From: an uncultured Clostridia bacterium
GTDB taxonomy: Bacteria > Bacillota > Clostridia > Christensenellales > Aristaeellaceae
Assembly (NCBI GenBank): GCA_934621505.1
Contig: CAKTUU010000056.1
Span: 1-5,565 of the forward strand
Direction of reading: 5' to 3'
DNA length: 5,565 nucleotides
Shown here: positions 1 through 4,921 of the stretch, piece after piece
How positions within the stretch are numbered: position 1 is the stretch's first letter
How the letters are laid out: every line of letters begins with the position of its first letter
Notes under the pieces: model-generated
What the model was told of the DNA's origin: nothing
The model's database searches: none
What the model saw: only the letters and a program-made list of their open reading frames with translations
Made by a program: the position numbers and the translations under genes

Positions 1-80
1 TCTTCCGTTCTTCCGTTCTTCCGTTCTTCCGTTCTTCCGTTCTTCCGTTCTTCCGTTCTTCCGTTCTTCCGTTCTTCCGT
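1..80 (+). repeat. Octanucleotide tandem array, at least 10 perfect TCTTCCGT copies
   Basis: Ten consecutive identical copies of TCTTCCGT fill the first 80 bases and continue off the left edge, so the true number is unknown. The array ends in a diverged unit (TCTTCTGCG from 81). It has no stop codon in any frame; because 8 is not a multiple of 3, every frame reads the same cyclic octapeptide LPFFRSSV. It also contains no ATG, GTG or TTG, so translation cannot begin inside it. In the frame of the downstream surface protein it enters the signal-peptide core directly. Gain or loss of one or two units would shift that frame, and three units would add or remove eight residues. What is seen is the array; slipped-strand phase variation is inference. 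An assembly artefact at a contig end is the main alternative. Confidence 0.95.
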
Positions 81-1360
81 TCTTCTGCGTACTGCTGACC
101 CTGCTGTCCGCGTCTGCTTTAGCGGAAGATAACTACCTGACTGTAAAGGGAATTGCCGGGTATGAGAATACCCAATTTTCCTCCTTCGAGGAAGCCTACA
201 ACACCCTGAAACCCGTATTGGCCACACTGGGCGGTTTGGGTCAGGAGCCTGCCAGCAATGAGGCTTTTGACGCGCTGTTTACGGATGTGGACGCTGACGG
301 CCACGCGACCCTTACCTATACCATTTACGGCAACCTGACCTATGACGAATCCACTTGTCCCCAACTGTTAAGCATGGGCCGGGCAGCCTCCCATTACAGC
401 ACCAGCCGCCATTTGATCAAGTTTAAGCTGGTGGGCGGCAAGCCGAACCGCGCTTCTACCCTGACGGTCAATTCCACCGTCACGCTGCCCTATGAATGGT
501 GGGGCGAAAAACCGGTTTCTTCCATCAGCTTTGATAATCTGACGCTGAACAGCACCAAGGATACCAAGCTGTGGGTGTATTCGGCACAAAACGGCTGCCT
601 TGAAGCCATCCAGTCCACCATTCAAAATTGTACCTTCCAGGAAATTGGTCTGTACCATTACAACAATGTGCCCGGCACCGTAACGGTGGTAAACAACACC
701 TTTATCGGCAACCAGACCAGGGCGACGGGCGTGCATATTCAGGGCAGCCCAACCGACCCGTTGACCATCAACATCAGCGGCAACAGCTTTACCGGCTATG
801 TCAACGGCGCCATCAACATTGACCAGAACACCGCCACGGCCGCCGTAACCAATAACACCATTGATTCCGCCAAGAACGCAAAGTTTGGCGTGCAGATTGC
901 CCGGGTCAAAACCATTGATATTTCCGGCAATACCATAGATCTGGACGGCGGCAACGCCTTTAAGCTGTATGATTCTCTGCGCGAAACCCATTCCACCATT
1001 GCCATCAAAAGCAACACCATTACCGGCTCCGGCTACCTGCTGCAGGACGATGCGGCAGCAAAAGGAAATTCCTTGAATGCGGATAACCTGACCCTGAACC
1101 TGGCGGGAAACACCATTACCGCCACCGTGGATACCACCAGGGGCCTAAACAAGGACGGCACCACCCAGCCGCTGAACGACTACCTCAAGGCCGCTGTCGC
1201 CAAGGGCACATCGGTACCGCCCACCCCGGCCCCCGTTGCGCCAGCCAAAACCGCTCCCCGTACAGGCGATTCCTTCAACGCACCTCTCTATGCGGCGCTG
1301 CTGCTAATCAGCGTTGCAGCCGCCGCATTGATGTTGAAAAAGCGCATCAGCGCCCGGTAA
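2..1360 (+). CDS. Sortase-anchored parallel beta-helix surface protein, 5' partial
   Basis: The frame is open from the left edge (452 visible residues); the start codon lies outside the window. The visible N-terminus is the octamer-encoded stretch, followed by a hydrophobic run (FFCVLLTLLSASALA) with a clear signal peptidase I site, ALA|ED, at 116-130, so the protein is exported. An internal TTG at 218 is not the start, since it would drop the signal peptide. From about 520 to 1130 the protein is Asn/Thr-rich with recurring turns such as NNTF, GNSF, NNTI, GNTI and SNTI every 20-30 residues, the pattern of right-handed parallel beta-helix (pectate-lyase-like) folds. No catalytic residues could be identified, so a binding or adhesin role is as likely as a polysaccharide lyase. 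The C-terminus has a Pro/Ala-rich wall spacer, an APRTGD sorting motif (1253-1270, an LPXTG variant), a hydrophobic segment and a basic tail (KKRISAR). Export and anchoring are well supported; the ligand is unknown. Confidence 0.85.
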   Translation, partial: LPFFRSSVLPFFRSSVLPFFRSSVLPFFCVLLTLLSASALAEDNYLTVKGIAGYENTQFSSFEEAYNTLKPVLATLGGLGQEPASNEAFDALFTDVDADGHATLTYTIYGNLTYDESTCPQLLSMGRAASHYSTSRHLIKFKLVGGKPNRASTLTVNSTVTLPYEWWGEKPVSSISFDNLTLNSTKDTKLWVYSAQNGCLEAIQSTIQNCTFQEIGLYHYNNVPGTVTVVNNTFIGNQTRATGVHIQGSPTDPLTINISGNSFTGYVNGAINIDQNTATAAVTNNTIDSAKNAKFGVQIARVKTIDISGNTIDLDGGNAFKLYDSLRETHSTIAIKSNTITGSGYLLQDDAAAKGNSLNADNLTLNLAGNTITATVDTTRGLNKDGTTQPLNDYLKAAVAKGTSVPPTPAPVAPAKTAPRTGDSFNAPLYAALLLISVAAAALMLKKRISAR

Positions 1361-1373
1361 GCGAAACATAACG

Positions 1374-1403
1374 AAGCCCGGCAACCGTTTGGCTGCCGGG
1401 CTT
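1374..1403 (+). terminator. Hairpin terminator of the surface protein gene
   Basis: A perfect 10-bp GC-rich stem (AAGCCCGGCA at 1374-1383 with TGCCGGGCTT at 1394-1403) begins 13 bases after the stop codon at 1360. It encloses a 10-base loop, two further C-G pairs inside it being possible, and is followed by a short, interrupted T stretch (TTTCGCTTGTTG, counting the last bases of the stem). The T-run is weak but position and stem are typical of a Rho-independent terminator. It could also stop transcripts arriving from the convergent MATE gene. Confidence 0.8.
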
Positions 1404-1601
1404 TCGCTTGTTGAAAAACTCCCTTTGAGAAGTTGTGAATCGGCTGACCCGCAGTCGGCAAATGCCATCCGCTGTGCAAAAGTACTGCGGCACAAGCTTA
1501 GGGGCTCTGCCCCTAAAACCCCGGCAAGAGGCAGCGCCTCCTGCACCTCCACTTTTTGGACGTTCTAAGCCTGACAGTCGTTCGGCCGCCGGCATTGGGT
1601 T
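1404..1601. repeat. Intergenic region with two GC-rich palindromes, possible dispersed repeat
   Basis: No convincing gene lies in this stretch between the convergent surface-protein and MATE genes. It contains a perfect 8-bp inverted repeat with a 3-base loop (TTAGGGGC at 1498-1505, GCCCCTAA at 1509-1516). Close by is a second hairpin (GAGGC at 1528-1532, GCCTC at 1536-1540, extendable by CA/TG across one mismatch to 1525-1543). Neither is followed by a T-run, so they are not obvious terminators. Closely spaced GC-rich palindromes of this style occur as multicopy intergenic elements in gut Clostridia; that this is one of them is recollection plus inference, as only one copy is in the window. 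Short open frames crossing it look spurious. Confidence 0.45.
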
Positions 1602-2990
1602 CTACTGCTTATCCCTGCATTTTTCCCATCGGTCGCCCCGAAGCCGCAGCCTGAGCACCACAGCCCGCAGCAGCCATTCCACCACCAGGCTGATCCATAC
1701 CCCGGGCACGCCCAGCCCCAGCGGAATGGTCAAAATATAGCCCACCACGCACCGGCAAACCAGCAGCGCCACTACCGACACAACGCTGGTAAATACCGCG
1801 TCTCCCGCCGCACGCAGGGCCATGGGCACAATGTAGCTGTCGCACCACAGCAGCGGCAGACAGGCCACCGCAATGACGCAGCACCGCATAATAATGGGCC
1901 GCGCCTGCTCCGTGGCGCTGAACAGGTCCATCAGCGGGTTGCTCAGCGGCAGCAGCACCATCACCGTCAGCAGCAGGATGACCCGTCCAATCCGGATGAA
2001 ATTCCGGCAGTACCGGCGGGCGTCGTCAAAGCGGTTCGCGCCGATGCACTGGCCGCATACCGTGCCGGACAGTGTTACCAGGGTATCGCCCGGGATATAG
2101 TAAACCGTAATCAGGGAATTGGCTACCGCATAGGCGGCAATTTCCATGGTGGTCAGCTTGGCCAGGTAGATCTGCACCAGCAGCATGCCGCCCTGCAGCA
2201 GCACGGATTCCATGGCAATGGGCGTACCCAGGCTGATAATCTGTTTGCTGACCTTTTTGGAAAAGCGGAAGAAGTGCCGTACATGCACCCCATAGTGATT
2301 ATTCACCTTTAAAATCCACAGCAGCGCTACCGCCATGCCAATGACGCGCACCGTAATATAGCTGAGTCCCGCGCCTGTAACGCCCATTTTAAGCACGTTG
2401 ATGAACAGCAGGCAAAAAACCAGATGCAGCCCGTTAATCACAATGGTCAAAAACAGGCTGGACTTGGTATCGCCCAGACTGCGGAAGGAATTGAAAATGG
2501 CGTTGAAGATGGAATAGGGCACAAAGGAGATGCTCATCAGCCGCATATAATGCACCGAATAGTCATACAGCAGCGGCTCCACATGGGGATACAGCACGCC
2601 CACCAGCAGCGGGGCAAAGGCAAACAGCAGGGTGCTTAGCACCAGTGCCAGCGCGGCGCATACGCCGGTGGTTTCGCCAATGGCGCAGCGCACCCGGTGA
2701 GCGTCTCCGCTGCCCTTGGCCCGGGCGATTACAATGGCGCCGCCTGTAGCCAGGGAATAGAAGGTTAACGACACCAGGCCGTTGACCGTGCCCACCATGC
2801 TGACGGCTGCCATGGCCGCCTCGCCGGTGCTGGCCACCATGGCCGTGGACAGCACGCCGATAAAGCGGATGAAAAACTGGTCCAGGAACAGGGTAAAGAA
2901 CATACCGCGCAATTCCTGATAGCTGAACAGATCGGTGGTCAGCATTCGGTTCAGGCGTCCCCGAACATCAAAAAAATCCCTGGCCTTCAT
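1602..2990 (-). CDS. MATE family multidrug/cation antiporter
   Basis: A 462-residue polytopic membrane protein, of the usual MATE length (about 450-480 residues, 12 helices in two pseudo-repeats). The halves span roughly residues 30-228 and 250-445. Family-typical loops are visible: NSFRSLGDTKSSL near 167-179, VTGAGLSYITVR near 204-215, and their second-half counterparts ALRAAGD near 391-397 and GVPGVWISLVVEWLLR near 427-442. MATE proteins export drugs or metabolites in exchange for Na+ or H+; the substrate cannot be told from sequence. The chosen ATG (2990-2988) has GGGAG 12 bases upstream. An in-frame ATG at 3002-3000 would add MNTP, but GGGAG touches it directly, leaving no spacing, so it is less likely. 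The gene has its own promoter and may also be read from the upstream lysoplasmalogenase operon, as no terminator separates them. The extreme C-terminus is short and basic. Confidence 0.9.
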   Translation of the reverse strand: MKARDFFDVRGRLNRMLTTDLFSYQELRGMFFTLFLDQFFIRFIGVLSTAMVASTGEAAMAAVSMVGTVNGLVSLTFYSLATGGAIVIARAKGSGDAHRVRCAIGETTGVCAALALVLSTLLFAFAPLLVGVLYPHVEPLLYDYSVHYMRLMSISFVPYSIFNAIFNSFRSLGDTKSSLFLTIVINGLHLVFCLLFINVLKMGVTGAGLSYITVRVIGMAVALLWILKVNNHYGVHVRHFFRFSKKVSKQIISLGTPIAMESVLLQGGMLLVQIYLAKLTTMEIAAYAVANSLITVYYIPGDTLVTLSGTVCGQCIGANRFDDARRYCRNFIRIGRVILLLTVMVLLPLSNPLMDLFSATEQARPIIMRCCVIAVACLPLLWCDSYIVPMALRAAGDAVFTSVVSVVALLVCRCVVGYILTIPLGLGVPGVWISLVVEWLLRAVVLRLRLRGDRWEKCRDKQ

Positions 2991-3023
2991 GGGCGTATTC
3001 ATCTCCCGCAGACGATTTTTTCC

Positions 3024-3052
3024 ATTATACGGGTTTTATGGACAAAAGGCAA
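3024..3052 (-). promoter_or_regulatory. Sigma-A-type promoter for the MATE gene
   Basis: On the minus strand, TTGCCT (3052-3047) and a perfect TATAAT (3029-3024) are separated by exactly 17 bp, close to the housekeeping consensus. The predicted start near 3018 gives a leader of about 27 nt to the preferred ATG. The -35 box lies just past the lysoplasmalogenase stop codon (3055-3057), so the short intergenic gap is almost entirely promoter. No operator-like inverted repeat or riboswitch is visible in the short leader. Confidence 0.75.
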
Positions 3053-3054
3053 TC

Positions 3055-3696
3055 CTATTTGGCACTGAGCGCCAGCAGCCATTGGGCGGTATAATAAATC
3101 CCCAGGCTGATGTAATGCCACTTTACCGGCTTTTTGCGCACGGTGTTATGGCACAGGGTCATATCCGACAGCACAAAGGCGGCGGCCCCCAGGGCGGCCA
3201 GCAGCGCCCGCCGGGACGGGGCCAGAAACGGCAGCGGCAGGCTAAAGCCCAGCAAAGCCGCAAGCGCCAGACCATAAATGAAAATACCGGCCATAATGTG
3301 CCATTGGGGAACCGCATTTTTATACCGGGAGGCAAACAGCCACAGCCCTGCCAGCGCGATAACGGCAACCGTCAGGCTCCACCAGGACAGCGCGCGAAAC
3401 TGGGCCAGCGCCAGCACATACAGCATATGCCCCAGAAAAAACAACGCTCCGCCCACCTCAAAGCGCAAATCCAGCATGACATCCGCCAGAGTACACACGC
3501 ACAACCCGGCAAATATCCATTTGGCATAGGCGTCGCCGGTCGCCACATACCCACGCCCCGCCATCAGGGCGCATAGCAAAGTAGCCAGGCCTTTGAACCC
3601 GATGGATACCAGCTTGTGCCCCTTTGCCTTAAAGAAAAAGCGCAAAGGCGACAGCACCAGCCATATGACGGCCAAAACCAGCAGCGGAATCCACAT
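3055..3696 (-). CDS. YhhN/TMEM86 family lysoplasmalogenase
   Basis: A 213-residue, highly hydrophobic protein with about seven to eight predicted membrane segments, the usual size of the YhhN family. Conserved acidic and histidine motifs are present in order: ADVMLD (residues 71-76, Asp72 and Asp76), FFLGHMLY (86-93, His90), FVLSDMTL (174-181, Asp178) and the C-terminal YYTAQWLL (201-208). Characterised members (TMEM86B and bacterial homologues) hydrolyse the vinyl-ether bond of lysoplasmalogens, giving a fatty aldehyde and a glycerophospho-base in the membrane. That activity here is by family; many bacterial members are untested. The start is supported by AAAGGGGG (3713-3706) 9 bases upstream, which overlaps the SCP2 gene's TAA stop, implying coupled translation. 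Many anaerobic clostridia make plasmalogens, which fits the role. Confidence 0.88.
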   Translation of the reverse strand: MWIPLLVLAVIWLVLSPLRFFFKAKGHKLVSIGFKGLATLLCALMAGRGYVATGDAYAKWIFAGLCVCTLADVMLDLRFEVGGALFFLGHMLYVLALAQFRALSWWSLTVAVIALAGLWLFASRYKNAVPQWHIMAGIFIYGLALAALLGFSLPLPFLAPSRRALLAALGAAAFVLSDMTLCHNTVRKKPVKWHYISLGIYYTAQWLLALSAK

Positions 3697-3711
3697 CAGC
3701 GGCTTCCCCCT

Positions 3712-4077
3712 TTACAGAAAAGCGCCCAGAGCAAACAGGGCTTCTTTTTTTCCCTGAATTTTGATTCGGCCCAGCAGCAATGCCTTTAGCGGGTTCAGCT
3801 GCCCCCGAATCACCCCCATCAGGTGTTTCTGGGCGCCGCTGACGGTTACCGTTACCGGCGCGGTAGGGTCCAAGTCACTGTATACGCCCTGCTCCAGCGC
3901 AAAGGAATAGATCATGCCCGTGTCCGTTGCCTGAAAACGGTAGCTGGCGGTGATGTGCTGCAATTCCTCCGGATGGCGGCTCAAGGCGCCGCACACCCCG
4001 CGCAGCAGCGTATCCAGCTCCGCGCCCTCAGCCGCCTGGCGGCGCAGGGTTTGTATCTCACTTTGCAGATTCTGCAT
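3712..4077 (-). CDS. Stand-alone SCP2 sterol-carrier-like lipid-binding protein
   Basis: A 121-residue soluble protein with no signal peptide or membrane segment. An N-terminal helical, charged stretch (about 1-40) precedes beta-strand-rich sequence (SYRFQATDTGMIYSFALEQG, 45-64). The C-terminal part (about 80-121: SGAQKHLMGVIRGQLNP, then LLLGRIKIQGKKEALFALG) matches the SCP2 fold, in which a strand/helix with a 'G-x-[IL]-x-[IV]-x-G' pattern closes a hydrophobic lipid cavity. SCP2 domains bind or transfer fatty acyl chains, phospholipids or sterols; a bacterium would probably use acyl lipids. The chosen ATG overlaps the phosphatase TGA by one base (TGATG), with AGAAGG (4091-4086) 8 bases upstream. 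A GTG at 4080 is an alternative giving one extra residue. Placement between a phosphatase and a lysoplasmalogenase suggests lipid handling. The family call is good; ligand and role are inferred. Confidence 0.8.
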   Translation of the reverse strand: MQNLQSEIQTLRRQAAEGAELDTLLRGVCGALSRHPEELQHITASYRFQATDTGMIYSFALEQGVYSDLDPTAPVTVTVSGAQKHLMGVIRGQLNPLKALLLGRIKIQGKKEALFALGAFL

Positions 4078-4541
4078 CACAACAGCCTTCTTTCGTTGTT
4101 TTGAATAAACGCAAGCAGCGCCCGGCAGCCGCGGTTCACGTCCCGCCAGGTGCTTTCAAAATCGCCGGTATACCATGGGTCCGCCACATCGCCCATCTCG
4201 CCGCAATAGGACAAAAGCAGGGCTGTTTTTCCCTGCGGGTCGCCGCCCAGCATGGCGCGCATATTGCGCAGGTTATACCGGTCCATGGCGATCAGGTAAT
4301 CATAAGCCTCATAATCCGCGCGGGTCAGGCGGCGGGCGGTTTTGCCATTGCAGCGGATGCCGTATTGGGCCAGCATATGCCGGGTTCCGGGATGCACCGG
4401 GTTGCCAATTTCCTCGTCCGATGTGGCGGCGGACGCCGTTACCACCGCCACCCCCGCCTTGGCCGCCAAATCGCGCATGACAAATTCCGCCATTGGGCTG
4501 CGGCAAATGTTGCCGTGGCAAACAAATAAAATATGAACCAT
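4077..4541 (-). CDS. Low-molecular-weight protein tyrosine phosphatase
   Basis: A 154-residue cytoplasmic enzyme of the usual LMW-PTP length. The P-loop CHGNICRS begins at Cys8 (nucleophile) with Arg14 binding phosphate, the CX5R signature close to the N-terminus. The general acid lies in DPWYTGDF at Asp121. Other family landmarks are the SAATSDEEIGNPVHP region (37-51) and MDRYNLRNM (86-94). It removes phosphate from tyrosine (or arginine, in the YwlE-type subfamily); in Firmicutes such enzymes act on stress regulators or tyrosine kinases. No tyrosine or arginine kinase is in the window, so the partner is unknown. A strong GGAGG (4550-4546) stands 4 bases before the ATG. It is the first gene of the operon and its TGA overlaps the SCP2 start. 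Both Cys and Arg catalytic residues are intact, so it should be active. Confidence 0.95.
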   Translation of the reverse strand: MVHILFVCHGNICRSPMAEFVMRDLAAKAGVAVVTASAATSDEEIGNPVHPGTRHMLAQYGIRCNGKTARRLTRADYEAYDYLIAMDRYNLRNMRAMLGGDPQGKTALLLSYCGEMGDVADPWYTGDFESTWRDVNRGCRALLAFIQNNERRLL

Positions 4542-4568
4542 AGGTCCTCCATTGTTTAGTGTGAAATG

Positions 4569-4597
4569 ATTGTACCATAGTTACTGCTCTTTTTCCA
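4569..4597 (-). promoter_or_regulatory. Probable promoter of the phosphatase-SCP2-lysoplasmalogenase operon
   Basis: On the minus strand TGGAAA (4597-4592, four of six consensus -35 bases) and TACAAT (4574-4569, a good -10) are 17 bp apart. The predicted transcript starts near 4562, giving a leader of about 20 nt with GGAGG just before the phosphatase ATG. The site sits immediately downstream of the feo terminator at 4611-4645, as expected for a new transcription unit. Confidence 0.6.
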
Positions 4598-4610
4598 GTA
4601 AGAAGCCAAG

Positions 4611-4645
4611 AAAAAAAGAAGCGCGGGCTTTTCTTCCCGTGCTTC
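4611..4645 (-). terminator. Second (distal) terminator of the feo unit
   Basis: Arms 4618-4627 (GAAGCGCGGG) and 4636-4645 (CCCGTGCTTC) form a 10-bp stem with an 8-base loop, directly adjoined by seven A on the plus strand (4611-4617). Read on the minus strand this is a GC-rich hairpin followed by seven U, the standard intrinsic terminator layout for transcripts coming from feo. The minus-strand RNA has one A-C mismatch in the stem (a G-U pair if read on plus), so it may be somewhat weakened. Confidence 0.75.
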
Positions 4646-4732
4646 AGGAAAAGCTCGCCCGGCGGCGCTTTTTCAGGACTGGCAGGCTGTTTTCAGCAGT
4701 GTACCTGGCAACTTTCCAAAGAGCTTCTTCAA
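4646..4732. other. Short spacer between two terminators, no gene seen
   Basis: This 87-bp spacer separates the two hairpins. It holds only weak dyads: GCTG/CAGC at 4686-4697 around TTTT, flanked by an imperfect GGCAGG (4681-4686)/CCTGGC (4704-4709) pair. No ribosome binding site with a plausible reading frame and no promoter is seen. It could be the remnant of a repeat element, but nothing in the window repeats it. Confidence 0.4.
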
Positions 4733-4782
4733 CAAATGAGAAAGAAGCGCGGGATTTTGCTCCCACGCTTCTTTCTCATTTG
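4733..4782 (-). terminator. Long-stem terminator directly after the feo genes
   Basis: A 22-bp inverted repeat (4733-4754 and 4761-4782) surrounds a 6-base loop. It begins 3 bases past the stop codon of the small FeoB-associated gene. The single non-complementary position is a G-U pair in minus-strand RNA but a C-A mismatch in plus-strand RNA, so the structure fits best as a terminator of the leftward feo transcript. Its inner arm GAAGCGCGGG is identical to the arm of the hairpin at 4618-4627. The long T-rich right arm could also let it act in both directions. Confidence 0.8.
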
Positions 4783-4785
4783 GGT

Positions 4786-4920
4786 TTAATGACAACCCTT
4801 GCAGTGGCCGCAGCCGCCGTCGCAGACGATGTGCTTGCCAGCCTTTTTCTTACGAATCATGCTGTACACAATCGCAGCCACAATCAGCAGCAGCACGCCG
4901 CCAACAATGAGAGTAGACAT
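4786..4920 (-). CDS. FeoB-associated Cys-rich membrane protein (44 aa)
   Basis: A 44-residue protein: MSTLIVGGVLLLIVAAIVYS forms one N-terminal transmembrane helix, followed by a basic segment (RKKKAGKH, 23-30) and a Cys/His-rich tail (VCDGGCGHCKGCH, 32-44, four Cys and two His). This layout and its place after feoB match the FeoB-associated Cys-rich membrane protein family (Pfam FeoB_associated). In Firmicutes these occupy the place of FeoC-type small proteins and may bind Fe2+ or an Fe-S cluster at the transporter; the biochemical role is not well established. The ATG lies one base after the feoB TAA, and an AAAGGTG Shine-Dalgarno (4937-4931) sits inside the last feoB codons, 10 bases upstream, so translation is coupled. 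It is small enough to be missed by length-limited gene calling. Confidence 0.9.
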   Translation of the reverse strand: MSTLIVGGVLLLIVAAIVYSMIRKKKAGKHIVCDGGCGHCKGCH

Positions 4921-4921
4921 A

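Noticed and set aside
1..80. CRISPR array
   Set aside because: The repeat unit is 8 bp with no spacers, so it is a simple tandem repeat.
368..991. Long antisense open frame (207 aa) opposite the beta-helix gene
   Set aside because: It is the shadow of a GC-rich coding region; the plus frame has a signal peptide, beta-helix repeats and a sorting signal, while the antisense product resembles no known family.
218..1360. TTG at 218 as the start of the surface protein
   Set aside because: The same frame is open upstream through a clear signal peptide and cleavage site, so the start is to the left of the window.
1304..1552. Short minus-strand frames across the terminator and intergenic palindromes
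   Set aside because: They overlap the 3' end of the surface gene and the hairpins, lack a convincing ribosome binding site, and look like translations of a repeat.
4101..4529. Plus-strand frame of 142 codons opposite the tyrosine phosphatase
   Set aside because: The minus strand encodes an intact LMW-PTP with all catalytic motifs; the plus frame is a shadow.
4542..4610. Riboswitch or Fur box ahead of the phosphatase operon
   Set aside because: The predicted leader is about 20 nt, too short for a riboswitch, and no convincing Fur-type palindrome is visible.
4723..4748. Alternative hairpin (GCTTCTT/AAGAAGC) that could compete with the long feo terminator as an attenuator
   Set aside because: Only 7 bp with a 12-base loop, and it lies downstream of the genes it would control; more likely a by-product of the purine/pyrimidine-rich arms.
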